Positions 5,685 through 14,802 are shown, counted from the stretch's first letter. The stretch: 19,379 bases of DNA from an uncultured Oscillospiraceae bacterium (GCA_944385305.1 CALWWS010000112.1:1-19379), one strand, 5' to 3'. The notes: generated by a model from the letters alone, not told the origin. Translations and numbers: made by a program.

Positions 5685-7424
5685 ATGAAGAAGAAACGAA
5701 AGATTGCCCACTGTATCCGGGAATTTAAGCTGATGACCGCTCTCACCCCTATTTTTGTCATCGGCGAGGTGATTTTTGACGTTCTCATCCCCAAGACCAT
5801 GGCCACGCTGATTGATGAGGGGGTCAACGCGGGCAACATTGAGAACATTTTGTACTACGGCGGGGTGCTGGTGATTATGGCCCTGGTGGCCCTGATCCTG
5901 GGCGCCCTGTCCGGGCGGTGCGCTGCCCGGGCATCCACCGGGCTCTCCCGCAACCTGCGCCGGGAGATGTACGCCCGGGTGCAGAAGTTTTCCTTTTCCA
6001 ACATTGACAAGTATTCCACCGGCGGCATTATTACCCGTCTGTCCACCGATGTGACCAACGTGCAGCTGGCCTTTTTGATGATTATCCGCATTGCGGTTCG
6101 CTGTCCGGTAATGCTGGTGTGCGCCTGGATTCTCACCGCCCGGCTCAATGTAAAGCTGGCCCTGATCTTCCTGGTGACCATTCCCGTTCTGGCCATCGGC
6201 CTGCTCATCATCATGCGCAACGCCCACCCCATCTTCGAACGGGTATTCAAGAAGTACGACTGGATGAACAACGTGGTGCAGGAGAACCTGCTGGGCATCC
6301 GGGTGGTGAAGTCCTTTGTGCGTGAGGATCATGAGCGGGAGAAGTTCGGCAAGGTCTCCCAGGAGATCTACATGGACTTCACCAAGGCGGAGAAGCTGCT
6401 GGCCTTCAACATGCCCCTGATGCAGCTGTGCGTGTATGGGAGCATCATTGCGGTGTCCTGGCTGAGCGCCCATCTGGTGGTGGGGGGCAGCATGACCACC
6501 GGCGATCTCACCAGTATGTTCAGCTACATCATGATGATCCTCATGAGCCTGATGATGCTCTCCATGGTGCTGGTGATGATTACCCTGGCCCGGTCCTCCG
6601 CCGAGCGGATTACCGAGCTGCTCAACGAGGAGAGCGATCTGAAAAACGGCGACAACCCGGTGGAGGTTGTGAAGGACGGCTCCGTGGTCTTTGAAAACGT
6701 CAGCTTCAGCTATGCCAAGGACCCCACCAAGGAGTGCCTGAAAAATGTCAACCTGGACATCAAGTCCGGGCAGACGGTGGGCATTCTGGGCGGAACAGGT
6801 ACCTCCAAGAGCACCCTGGTGCAGCTCATTCCCCGCCTGTACGACGCCACCGAAGGCCGTGTGCTGGTGGGCGGCGTGGACGTGCGGGACTATGACATGG
6901 AGGCCTTGCGTGAGCAGGTAGCCATGGTGTTGCAGAAAAACGTCCTCTTTTCCGGCACCATCAAGGAGAACCTGCGCTGGGGCAAGGAGGACGCCACCGA
7001 CGAGGAGATGGTGCGCGTTTGTAAGCTGGCCCAGGCCGATTCCTTTATTCAGGAGTTCCCCGACAAGTACGACACCTACATTGAGCAGGGGGGCTCCAAC
7101 GTCTCCGGCGGGCAGAAACAGCGGCTGTGCATTGCCCGGGCTCTGCTCAAGCACCCCAAGATTCTCATTCTGGACGACTCCACCTCTGCGGTGGATACCA
7201 AGACCGACGCCATGATCCGCCGCGCCTTCCGGGAGGAGATTCCGGACACCACCAAGTTTATCATCGCCCAGCGTATTTCCTCTATCGAGGACGCCGATCT
7301 GATCCTGGTGATGGAGGGCGGCGCCATCGCGGCCATGGGTACCCATAACCAGCTCCTGGAGAGCTGTGACATTTACCGGGAGATTTATCAGTCCCAGACG
7401 AAGGGAGGTTCGGAGAATGAGTAA
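5685..7424 (+). CDS. Heterodimeric ABC exporter, degenerate-site half (BmrC-like)
   Basis: 579 residues: an N-terminal exporter-type membrane domain with six predicted helices (about 18-310) and a C-terminal ATPase domain (about 335-575). The ATPase domain departs from consensus where heterodimers usually do: Walker A is GGTGTSKST (369-377, Ser where Gly precedes the Lys), Walker B is ILILDDS with Asp498 in place of the catalytic Glu, and the H-loop has Gln529 (IIAQRIS) instead of His. The signature VSGGQ (473-477) is intact. This is the pattern of the non-hydrolysing half of type IV exporters such as BmrC of Bacillus subtilis. The partner is the next gene. Start ATG 5685 follows GGAAGGAGG. 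Likely role: export of drugs or toxic metabolites across the cell membrane; the substrate is not visible. Confidence 0.9.
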   Translation: MKKKRKIAHCIREFKLMTALTPIFVIGEVIFDVLIPKTMATLIDEGVNAGNIENILYYGGVLVIMALVALILGALSGRCAARASTGLSRNLRREMYARVQKFSFSNIDKYSTGGIITRLSTDVTNVQLAFLMIIRIAVRCPVMLVCAWILTARLNVKLALIFLVTIPVLAIGLLIIMRNAHPIFERVFKKYDWMNNVVQENLLGIRVVKSFVREDHEREKFGKVSQEIYMDFTKAEKLLAFNMPLMQLCVYGSIIAVSWLSAHLVVGGSMTTGDLTSMFSYIMMILMSLMMLSMVLVMITLARSSAERITELLNEESDLKNGDNPVEVVKDGSVVFENVSFSYAKDPTKECLKNVNLDIKSGQTVGILGGTGTSKSTLVQLIPRLYDATEGRVLVGGVDVRDYDMEALREQVAMVLQKNVLFSGTIKENLRWGKEDATDEEMVRVCKLAQADSFIQEFPDKYDTYIEQGGSNVSGGQKQRLCIARALLKHPKILILDDSTSAVDTKTDAMIRRAFREEIPDTTKFIIAQRISSIEDADLILVMEGGAIAAMGTHNQLLESCDIYREIYQSQTKGGSENE

Positions 7425-9303
7425 GAAGCCTGACGGTATGCCGACAAAGAAGAGCCACACCGCCCGCCGGCTGCTGGGCTATGTGATGCGGGGCTATAAA
7501 TTCCGCTTCTTCCTGGTGCTGGTTTGCATTCTGGTCAGCGCTATCGCCACCGTGGCCGGCTCCATGTTCCTGGAGCCCCTGGTGGACGACTATATTGTGC
7601 CCCTCGTCTCCATGGCAAACCCCGACTTTTCAGGACTGCTGACCGCTCTGATCCAGCTGGGTGTGCTCTATCTGGTGGGGCTTATCTGCTCCTTCCTCTT
7701 CAACCGTATCATGGTTACCATCTCCCAGGGTGTGCAGAAGCAGATCCGGGATGAGCTGTTCAGCCATATGCAGTCCCTCCCCATCAAGTACTTTGACACT
7801 CACGCCCACGGCGACGTTATGAGCGTATACACCAACGACGTGGACACTCTGCGCCAGATGTTCTCCCAGAGCATCCCTCAGATGTTCAACTCCCTGGTGA
7901 TGATCATTGTGGTCTTTGTGGGCATGCTCATGCGCAATGTGGTGCTCACCGGCGTGGTGATCCTCTGTGTGCTGTGCATGCTGGTGGTCACCCGCTATGT
8001 GGCCGGACGCAGCGCCAAACACTTTATTCGCCAGCAGGTGAAGCTGGGCGACCTCAACGGCTATATTGAGGAAATGGTCAACGGCCAGAAGGTGGTTAAG
8101 GTCTTCTGCCACGAGGAAAAGGCCCAGGAGGGCTTTGACAAGGTGAATGAGGCCCTGTTTGAAAGCGCCGACAAGGCCAACAAATACGCCAATATCCTCA
8201 TGCCCATCATGATCAATATCGGCAATATTCAGTATGTGATTGTGGCCGTGGTGGGCGGTGTTCTGGCCCTCAACGGGCTGGGCGGCGGTATCACCCTTGG
8301 TACCATAGCCTCCTTTCTCCAGCTCTCCAAGAGCTTCACCAACCCCATCAGCCAGATCTCCCAGCAGCTTAACTCGGTGATTATGGCCCTGGCGGGCGCC
8401 CAGCGGATTTTTGCCCTGATGGACGAGGCGCCCGAGGAGGATCACGGCACGGTCACTCTGGTCAACGCCGCCTACGACAAGCAGGGCAATCTCACTGAGT
8501 GTGACCATCACTCCAGCCTGTGGGCCTGGAAGGTACCTCAGCCCGACGGCTCTGTGAGCTATGTGAAGCTGGCGGGTGACGTGCGCTTTTTTGACGTGGA
8601 CTTTGCCTATACCCCGGAGAAGACCATTCTTCACGATATCTCCCTGTTTGCAAAGCCCGGCCAGAAGCTGGCCTTTGTGGGAGCTACCGGCGCGGGCAAG
8701 ACCACTATTACAAACCTCATTAACCGCTTCTATGACATTGCAGACGGAAAGATTCAGTACGACGGTATCAGCATCAACGACATCTGCAAGCGGGATCTCC
8801 GCCGTTCTCTGGGCATTGTGCTCCAGGATACCAATCTGTTCACCGGCACTGTGCGGGAGAACATCCGCTACGGCAACCTGGAGGCCACCGACGAAGAGGT
8901 GGAGGCCGCCGCTGTGCTGGCCAACGCCGACGACTTTATCCGCCGGCTGCCCCAGGGGTATGACACCATGCTTACCGGCAATGGAGCCAACCTGTCCCAG
9001 GGCCAGCGGCAGCTCATCGCTATTGCCCGCTGCGCGGTGGCCGACCCGCCGGTCATGATTCTGGATGAGGCCACCTCCTCCATTGATACCCGCACCGAGG
9101 CCATCGTGCAGCGGGGCATGGACAGCCTGATGTGCGGACGCACCGTGTTTGTCATCGCCCACCGTCTGTCCACCGTGCGCAACTCCGACGCCATCATGGT
9201 GCTGGATCACGGCCGCATTGTGGAGCGGGGAAGCCACGACGATCTCATTGCCCAGGGCGGCATTTACTATCAGCTCTACACCGGTGCATTTGAACTGGAG
9301 TAA
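7417..9303 (+). CDS. Heterodimeric ABC exporter, catalytic half (BmrD-like)
   Basis: 628 residues: a six-helix exporter membrane domain (about 25-340), a linker insertion (about 345-392, rich in His/Asp), and a canonical ATPase domain. Seen: Walker A GATGAGKTT (422-430), Walker B VMILDE with the catalytic Glu551, and H-loop IAHRLS with His582. The signature reads LSQGQ (526-530) instead of LSGGQ. Length and insertion fit BmrD/YheH-type subunits. The ATG at 7417 has AAGGGAGG 9-17 bases upstream and overlaps the end of the partner gene by eight bases; a longer frame back to 7366 lies inside the partner. With the degenerate half it should form one active and one inactive ATP site. Substrate unknown; MarR control suggests drug efflux. 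Confidence 0.92.
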   Translation: MSKKPDGMPTKKSHTARRLLGYVMRGYKFRFFLVLVCILVSAIATVAGSMFLEPLVDDYIVPLVSMANPDFSGLLTALIQLGVLYLVGLICSFLFNRIMVTISQGVQKQIRDELFSHMQSLPIKYFDTHAHGDVMSVYTNDVDTLRQMFSQSIPQMFNSLVMIIVVFVGMLMRNVVLTGVVILCVLCMLVVTRYVAGRSAKHFIRQQVKLGDLNGYIEEMVNGQKVVKVFCHEEKAQEGFDKVNEALFESADKANKYANILMPIMINIGNIQYVIVAVVGGVLALNGLGGGITLGTIASFLQLSKSFTNPISQISQQLNSVIMALAGAQRIFALMDEAPEEDHGTVTLVNAAYDKQGNLTECDHHSSLWAWKVPQPDGSVSYVKLAGDVRFFDVDFAYTPEKTILHDISLFAKPGQKLAFVGATGAGKTTITNLINRFYDIADGKIQYDGISINDICKRDLRRSLGIVLQDTNLFTGTVRENIRYGNLEATDEEVEAAAVLANADDFIRRLPQGYDTMLTGNGANLSQGQRQLIAIARCAVADPPVMILDEATSSIDTRTEAIVQRGMDSLMCGRTVFVIAHRLSTVRNSDAIMVLDHGRIVERGSHDDLIAQGGIYYQLYTGAFELE

Positions 9304-9316
9304 TCCGCTTCTTTCC

Positions 9317-9349
9317 AAGCGCCCCGGCTATTTCGCCGGGGCGCTTTTT
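9317..9349 (+). terminator. Terminator of the exporter operon
   Basis: A perfect 12-bp G+C-rich stem (9317-9328 with 9335-9346), loop TATTTC, then a T-run to 9349, 14 bases after the exporter stop. Confidence 0.93.
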
Positions 9350-9393
9350 CACGGACAGGGGAGAGGCGCTCCATCTTTTTTCAGCGGTCCGGC

Positions 9394-9419
9394 ACCCATT
9401 TTTGTGCCCGGCATAGTAT
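9394..9419 (+). promoter_or_regulatory. Possible SigK-like promoter of the cysteine-rich small protein
   Basis: AC (9394-9395), exactly 16 bases, then CATAGTAT (9412-9419) agrees with the SigK layout AC-N16-CATAnnnTA. No SigA-type pair is visible before the small gene. Information content is low, so this is only suggestive. Confidence 0.4.
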
Positions 9420-9432
9420 GAAGTGAGACCGG

Positions 9433-9457
9433 GCGGGACGGCAGGCTGCCGACCCGC
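9433..9457 (+). repeat. 25-bp near-perfect palindrome in the small-gene leader
   Basis: Two 12-base arms (9433-9444 and 9446-9457) are complementary except for one A:A position, around a single central G (core CGGCAG-G-CTGCCG). It lies between the proposed promoter and the ribosome site at 9481. It could be an operator or, in RNA, a 5' stem; there is no T-run, so it is not a terminator. Confidence 0.8.
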
Positions 9458-9494
9458 ACAGGGTTTCTAACTATTCAGCCAGGAGGTACTTCAT

Positions 9495-9629
9495 ATGGGT
9501 TGCAACAACGGCTTTGGCGGCGGCGGATGCCTGTGGATCCTGCTCATTATTATCATCATCTGCTGCTGCTGCGGCGGCAGCACGGGCAGCTGCGGCTGCG
9601 GCAACGGCTGCGGCAACGGCTGCTGCTGA
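9495..9629 (+). CDS. 44-residue cysteine/glycine-rich single-pass membrane protein
   Basis: The frame reads MGCNNGFGGGGC, then the hydrophobic segment LWILLIIIII (13-22), four consecutive cysteines (23-26), and a tail of Gly, Asn and Cys (GSCGCGNGCGNGCC). Eleven of 44 residues are cysteine. AGGAGG stands 8 bases before the ATG and a strong terminator follows, so it is a stand-alone, monocistronic gene. I do not recognise a named family with certainty; short Gly/Cys proteins with one membrane helix and this N-terminus (MGCNNGFGG) occur in spore-forming Firmicutes, some annotated as YjcZ-like sporulation proteins. The SigK-like promoter fits a late-sporulation role, but metal binding or membrane stress roles are equally open. 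Confidence 0.75.
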   Translation: MGCNNGFGGGGCLWILLIIIIICCCCGGSTGSCGCGNGCGNGCC

Positions 9630-9654
9630 TTTTCCGGTCACATAGCCAAGTGCA

Positions 9655-9696
9655 AAACGGGGCGAAGCAGACATGCTTCGCCCCGTTTAACTTTTT
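9655..9696 (+). terminator. Terminator of the cysteine-rich small gene
   Basis: A perfect 15-bp stem (9655-9669 with 9674-9688), loop GACA, followed after AAC by five T. Confidence 0.9.
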
Positions 9697-9802
9697 AGAC
9701 CAAGCTACGCAGGAATGAGTAGAAAAACTTGCAGATAAAACAGGCTAGATTGTGAGGGATGCAGAAATAGGTGAGACAGACAAAATGTTTGTGCACAGCG
9801 GG

Positions 9803-9832
9803 TTGACAATGAATGCAAAACTAGAGTAAAAT
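9803..9832 (+). promoter_or_regulatory. SigA-type promoter of the ABC importer operon
   Basis: TTGACA (9803-9808), an 18-base spacer and TAAAAT (9827-9832). Just upstream are two small dyads, ACAAA-ATG-TTTGT (9780-9792) and TGTGCACA (9790-9797), which could bind a regulator. Bases 9697-9779 are A+T-rich and show nothing else I can support. Confidence 0.75.
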
Positions 9833-9839
9833 ATGGAAA

Positions 9840-10003
9840 GACGCAAGACAAGACAGGAAGCAACGATGGTTTTGAAATACAGCGCATCAGGCGCTCTTTC
9901 ATCCAGCCTCTTGCTTGGTGCTTTCTGGCCCTGTTCTGGAAAGCGTAAGGAAAGAAGCGGAAGGATGCAAGGGTGCATTGCCAAAGCAGCGATGCGCCCT
10001 TTT
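9840..10003 (+). promoter_or_regulatory. Structured 5' leader with terminator-like hairpin (attenuator candidate)
   Basis: About 165 transcribed bases precede a hairpin-plus-T element, all before the first importer gene. Visible stems: AGCGC/GCGCT (9881-9885 with 9891-9895) extended by GAAA/TTTC (9874-9877 with 9897-9900) and GAT/ATC; GCTTTC/GAAAGC further on (near 9919-9944). CTTGC (9910-9914) could pair with GCAAG (9967-9971) and so compete with the terminator stem. No T-box, SAM, lysine, glycine or guanidine consensus is recognised. Open frames across this stretch have no ribosome site and are not called genes. Confidence 0.45.
9969..10003 (+). terminator. Leader terminator (attenuator) ahead of the importer operon
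   Basis: A 10-bp stem AAGGGTGCAT (9969-9978) with ATGCGCCCTT (9992-10001, one G-U pair), 13-base loop, then TTTTGTTATCTTT. It lies 46 bases before the first importer ATG and downstream of the promoter, so it must be read through or prevented for the operon to be expressed. Confidence 0.6.
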
Positions 10004-10049
10004 GTTATCTTTCGGCCATTGTATGTGATGTTGAGAAGGGGATGCGGCT

Positions 10050-10813
10050 ATGGCAATTCTTCTGGAGGCACAGCATTGTCAGATGACCTTCCGGGGGCTT
10101 CAGGCGGTGAAGGACTTTACCGCCACCATTGAGCAGGGGAGGATCTACGGCCTCATCGGCACCAACGGCGCGGGCAAGACCACGGTGATCAACATGCTCT
10201 CCGGTGTACTCACCCCCACCGGCGGAAAGATCTTGCTGGAGGGGCGGGATATTACTGGTCTGCGGCCCGACCAGGTTGCCCGGCTGGGTATTGTGCGCAC
10301 CTATCAGAATCTGCGGCTGTTTCAGAAGATGACAGTCTTGGAAAATGTAATTATTGGCGCTCAGATGCACGAGAAGTCCAATGTGGTTGCCGGTATCCTG
10401 GGAACCCCGGCCTACCGCCGGTCGGAGCGGCATCTGAAGGAGAAGTCCATGGAAATGCTGGGACTGATGGGCATTGAGGATCATGCCGGCGTGATTGCCG
10501 GGTCTCTGCCCTATGGCCTGCAGCGTCGGCTGGAGATTGCCCGCATTCTGGCGGCGGACCCCAAGCTGCTGCTGCTGGACGAGCCCGCCGCCGGAATGAA
10601 TCCACAGGAGAGCCTGGAGCTGGTTGATCGCATCCGCCACATCCGGGATAAATTCGACCTGACGGTTCTGCTGATTGAGCACGACATGAAGGTTATCATG
10701 AGCCTGTGCCAGTATATCTACGCCATGGCCACCGGCGAGATTATCGCCCAGGGAGTGCCCGAGGAGATCCGCGCGGATCCCAAGGTCATCCAGGCCTATC
10801 TGGGGAGGGCTGT

Positions 10814-10817
<4 letters not shown>
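10050..10817 (+). CDS. livG: Branched-chain amino acid/amide-type ABC importer, ATP-binding protein (LivG-like)
   Basis: 255 residues, cytosolic ATPase that pairs with the LivF-like protein to drive the importer. Walker A GTNGAGKTT (about residues 39-47), Q-loop in VRTYQNLRLFQKMTVLENV, signature-region LPYGLQRRLEIARILA, Walker B KLLLLDEPAAGMNP, and LLIEHDMKVIMSLC with the H-loop His. The LivG mark is the LPYGxQRRLEIARAL form of the signature and the ~20-residue insertion before it (EKSNVVAGILGTPAYRRS). Start ATG 10050 follows GAGAAGGGG. It ends in ATGA shared with the next gene. The liv-type name covers importers for branched-chain amino acids, urea and other amides; the substrate here is open. 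Confidence 0.93.
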
Positions 10818-11526
<709 letters not shown>

Positions 11527-11530
<4 letters not shown>

Positions 11531-12423
11531 GTGCAGAATATATTATTTCCCAGCTGATCAACGGCCTGCGCCTGGGCAGCGTATACGCCATTGTAGCGGT
11601 TGGATACTCCATTGTGTACGGCATTCTCCGTCTGATTAACTTTGCCCACGGCGACATTATGACCATCGGTGTGTACATCATGCTGCTGTTTATGACCAGC
11701 ACCGGCATGCCCCTGTGGTCCGTCATTGTAGTCTCTGTGCTGGTAAGCGTGATTGTGGGTGTTCTCATTGAGCGCTTTGCCTACCGGCCTTTGCGCAGCG
11801 CGGGGGAGGAGGCCACATTGATCTCCTCCTTAGCGGTGTCAACTCTGCTGCAAAACCTGTTGCAGATGATATTCTCGCCCCAGAAAAAGGCCTTTTATCT
11901 TCCTGACTTTTTCACCCAACAGCACCAGTTTGGTATTGTGAAGCTCTCTACCATGAACATTCTCACCTTTGCGGCGGTTATCATTATGGTGATTGCTCTC
12001 ACCCTGGTGGTACAGAAGACCAAGATCGGTACCGCTATGCGGGCCTGCTCGGAGAATCTGGACGCGTCCCGGCTGATGGGAATCAAGCCCAACCAGGTAA
12101 TTGTCTTTGCTTTCGCGGTGGGCTCTGGACTGGCCGCCCTGGCCGGCCTGATGCTGGCGGGAGAGTACAAGACCATTGACCCCCTCATGGGCTTTGTGCC
12201 TGGGCTTAAGGCCTTCTGCGCCGCGGTGGTGGGCGGCATCGGCAGCCTGTACGGCGCGGTGGCCGGCGGACTGGTTATCGGCGTGGCGGAGATGCTCTTT
12301 GCCGGGCTGATGCCCACCAGCGTCACCGCCTATCGGGACGCCTTCGTCTTTGTGGTGCTCATTGTGGTGCTGCTGTTCTGGCCGAACGGAATCTTCGGCC
12401 GCTCGGAAGGGAGGCGGAGCTGA
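11527..12423 (+). CDS. livH: Branched-chain amino acid/amide-type ABC importer, permease (LivH-like)
   Basis: 298 residues, mostly hydrophobic, with about eight membrane segments. The family marks are LINGLRLGSVYAIVAVGYSIVYGILRLINFAHGD near the N-terminus, the EEATLISSLAVSTLLQN segment and the transporter loop IGTAMRACSENLDASRLMGI that couples to the ATPases, then VVGGIGSLYGAVAGGLVIG near the end. The start ATG lies in the ATGA overlap with the livF-like gene, and its stop shares one base with the next ATG (TGATG). Confidence 0.93.
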
Positions 12424-13535
12424 TGAACACCCTGCGTTTGCGCGATTGCGGACTGTTTCGCCTGGTAGCGCTGGTTATTGTTCCCATCATCATTGTAGTG
12501 GTGGCCTGCAATCAGGGAACCTACTACTCCGCTATTGTCAGCACCTTCGCCATCAACGTACTCCTGGCGGCCAGCCTGAATCTGGTCAACGGCTTTTCCG
12601 GCATGTTTTCCATGGGCCACGCGGCCTTTATGGCGGTGGGGGCGTACATCTCCGCTTTCCTCACCCTCACCCCCACCCAGAAGGAGAACATGATGCCTGA
12701 TCTGCCCCAGTGGCTGACTAATTTGCAGATGCCTCTGCTGCCCGCTCTTATCTTCTGCGGCATTGCGGCGGCCATTGTGGCCCTGATTATCGGTGTGCCG
12801 GTGCTGCGCTTCAAGGGCCACTATCTCTCGGTGGCCACCCTGGGCCTCATCGTGATTGTGCGCGCGGTGCTGGACAACTCCGACGGCTTCACCAACGGTC
12901 CCCGGGGCGTCACCGGACTTCCCGCCCTGGCCACGCCCCCGGTGATCTTTCTGGTGCTGATCATCAGCCTGTTTGTGATGTTCCGCATCATCCGCTCCCA
13001 GTACGGGCGGGGACTTATTGCCATGCGGGATGACGACGTGGCCGCCCAGAGCCTGGGCATTAACCTTGTCAGCAAGAAGATCTCCATCTTCTGCATCAGC
13101 GCCTTCTTTGCCGGCGTGGCCGGCGCTCTGTGGGGCCATGTGCAGACCGTTATCTCGGGGCAGTTCTTCTACTTTACCATGAGCTTTAAGGTGGTGCAGA
13201 TCTCCATCATCGGCGGCATGGCGTCCCTGTCCGGTGCGGCCATCGGCGCGCTGTTTATGACCTTTGTGCCCGAGCTGCTGGCCCCCCTTGAGAGCGGCTT
13301 CACGATTTTTGGCGTCACCCTGCCCAGCCTGTATGGTATCTCCAACATCATTATGGCGGTGTTCCTTATCCTGGTAATTATTTTCCGCCGTCAGGGCCTG
13401 CTGGGCAGCAGCGAACTGCTGCTGGAGAGCTGGTTCTCCAAGGAGACCTACACCAGCCTGTTCAAGAAGTCTGAGTACAAAAAGCTATTGGGCGCCCTAA
13501 AGCCGAAACCGCGCAAGGCGAAGAGCAAGAAGTGA
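12423..13535 (+). CDS. livM: Branched-chain amino acid/amide-type ABC importer, permease (LivM-like)
   Basis: 370 residues, about nine to ten membrane segments. LivM marks: INVLLAASLNLVNGFSGMFSMGHAAFMAVGAY, LRFKGHYLSVATLGL, SQYGRGLIAMRDDDVAAQSLGIN (the ATPase-coupling loop) and ISIIGGMASLSGAAIGA. The C-terminus is a basic cytosolic tail (KPKPRKAKSKK) somewhat longer than in typical LivM. It partners the LivH-like permease in the membrane channel. The ATG at 12423 overlaps the previous stop by one base. Confidence 0.93.
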   Translation: MNTLRLRDCGLFRLVALVIVPIIIVVVACNQGTYYSAIVSTFAINVLLAASLNLVNGFSGMFSMGHAAFMAVGAYISAFLTLTPTQKENMMPDLPQWLTNLQMPLLPALIFCGIAAAIVALIIGVPVLRFKGHYLSVATLGLIVIVRAVLDNSDGFTNGPRGVTGLPALATPPVIFLVLIISLFVMFRIIRSQYGRGLIAMRDDDVAAQSLGINLVSKKISIFCISAFFAGVAGALWGHVQTVISGQFFYFTMSFKVVQISIIGGMASLSGAAIGALFMTFVPELLAPLESGFTIFGVTLPSLYGISNIIMAVFLILVIIFRRQGLLGSSELLLESWFSKETYTSLFKKSEYKKLLGALKPKPRKAKSKK

Positions 13536-13587
13536 GCACCGCGCAATATGCGTTGCTAATAAAGGACAAGGTAAAGGAGGATTTCAA

Positions 13588-14802
13588 ATGAAGAAGAAGA
13601 TCACAAAGCTGCTGGTTCTGGCCCTGGCGGGAGCCATGGTGTTCTCTCTGGCCGCCTGCTCCAACAGCGCTGACACCAACAGCCCTGCTCCCAGCGGCAC
13701 CGGGGACGGCGGCTCCGCCGCTGTGACGGGCGACACCATCAACGTGGGCGCCCTGTTCAACATCACCGGCGGCCAGGCCTCTCTGGACGAGCCCGGCTAT
13801 CGGGCTTTCCAGCTCTACTTTGACGAGCTCAACGCCGCCGGCGGCATCAACGGCCGTCAGATCAAGGTGGTCTCCTACGACGGCAAGACCGACCAGACCA
13901 CCTGTGCCACCAACACCACCAAGCTCATTGACGTGGACAATGTAGTGGCCATCGGCGGCCTGTCCGACAGCAACTACGCCTTCTCCGCCGGCAACGTGGC
14001 CCAGGCCGCCGAGGTTCCCTTCGTCTTCTCCGGTGCCACCACCCCCTCCCTCAACGACATCGGCAACTATGTGTTCCTTACCGCTTTCGGTGACGACACC
14101 TGTGCCTATGCCGCCGCCGACTACGTGACCAACGAGCTGGGCCTGACCAAGGTCTACATGCTGGTGGACCAGTCCATGGACTTCACCACCACCCTGGCCC
14201 GCTGCTTCCAGGAGCGCCTGGAGGCCAACGGCGGCGAGATTGTGATGACCGACAACTATATGAACAAGGACCCCGACTTCTCCGCTCAGATTGACCGCTT
14301 CCTCAACGACAGCAAGGGCGCCGAGATCCTGTTCTTCTCCAGCGTGCCCGATGACATCGGCACCATTGTCAAGCAGTACCGGGACAAGGGCGTCACCCTG
14401 CCCTTTATCTCCGGCGACGGCGCCGACACCCCCCTGCTGATGGAGGTGGGCGGCGAGGCCGCTGAGGGCACTCTGGTTTCCACCCACTGCTCCTTTGAGA
14501 ACCAGGATCCTGTGGTGCAGGACTTTGTCACCCTCTACACCGAGACCCAGGGCACCGCTCCCGAGAACGCCTTTGCCGCGCTGGGCTATGACTGCGCCCA
14601 TGTCATCGCCACCGCCATCGAGATGTGCGGCGACGATGTGACCCCCGCCAATGTCCGGGACAACCTGGAGAAGATTCAGGACCTGCGCTGCGTCACCGGT
14701 ACCATCTCCTACACTGCGGAGAGCCATGTGCCTCAGAAGAGCGCCACCATTCTGGAGGTTCAGGACGGCGCCTTTGCCTTCGTGGCCGAGCTGAATCCCT
14801 GA
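13588..14802 (+). CDS. Branched-chain amino acid/amide-type ABC importer, substrate-binding lipoprotein
   Basis: 404 residues. A lipoprotein signal (MKKKITKLLVLALAGAMVFSLAAC) ends in the lipobox LAAC, followed by a Ser/Pro/Gly-rich linker and a type I periplasmic-binding fold (Peripla_BP_6): INVGALFNITGGQASLDEPGYR, LYFDELNAAGGINGRQIKVVSYD, VVAIGGLSDSN, VPFVFSGATTPSLND and LPFISGDGADTP. The protein is anchored outside the cell membrane and would hand its ligand to the LivHM-like permease. Strong AAAGGAGG site and heavily GGC/GCC/CTG-biased codons suggest high expression. The pocket residues differ from textbook leucine binders (for example GQASLDEPGY), so the ligand may be another amino acid or an amide; this cannot be settled by eye. 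Confidence 0.92.
   Translation: MKKKITKLLVLALAGAMVFSLAACSNSADTNSPAPSGTGDGGSAAVTGDTINVGALFNITGGQASLDEPGYRAFQLYFDELNAAGGINGRQIKVVSYDGKTDQTTCATNTTKLIDVDNVVAIGGLSDSNYAFSAGNVAQAAEVPFVFSGATTPSLNDIGNYVFLTAFGDDTCAYAAADYVTNELGLTKVYMLVDQSMDFTTTLARCFQERLEANGGEIVMTDNYMNKDPDFSAQIDRFLNDSKGAEILFFSSVPDDIGTIVKQYRDKGVTLPFISGDGADTPLLMEVGGEAAEGTLVSTHCSFENQDPVVQDFVTLYTETQGTAPENAFAALGYDCAHVIATAIEMCGDDVTPANVRDNLEKIQDLRCVTGTISYTAESHVPQKSATILEVQDGAFAFVAELNP

Noticed and set aside
5622..7460. A 612-codon open frame on the minus strand, rich in His and Gly
   Set aside because: It lies fully antisense to the BmrC-like gene, has low-complexity composition typical of shadow frames in high-GC DNA, and has no ribosome site or known domain.
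7630..9318. A 562-codon minus-strand open frame opposite the BmrD-like exporter gene
   Set aside because: Antisense shadow of a clearly coding gene with conserved ATPase motifs; no domain seen in the shadow protein.
9471..9674. Ala-rich minus-strand frame opposite the cysteine-rich small gene
   Set aside because: Poly-Ala is the reverse reading of the Gly/Cys codons; no start signal of its own.
9833..10132. A 99-codon plus-strand frame over the importer leader
   Set aside because: Begins right at the -10 box, so its ATG would be at or before the transcript start; no ribosome site; it crosses the leader terminator hairpin and runs into the importer gene in another frame.
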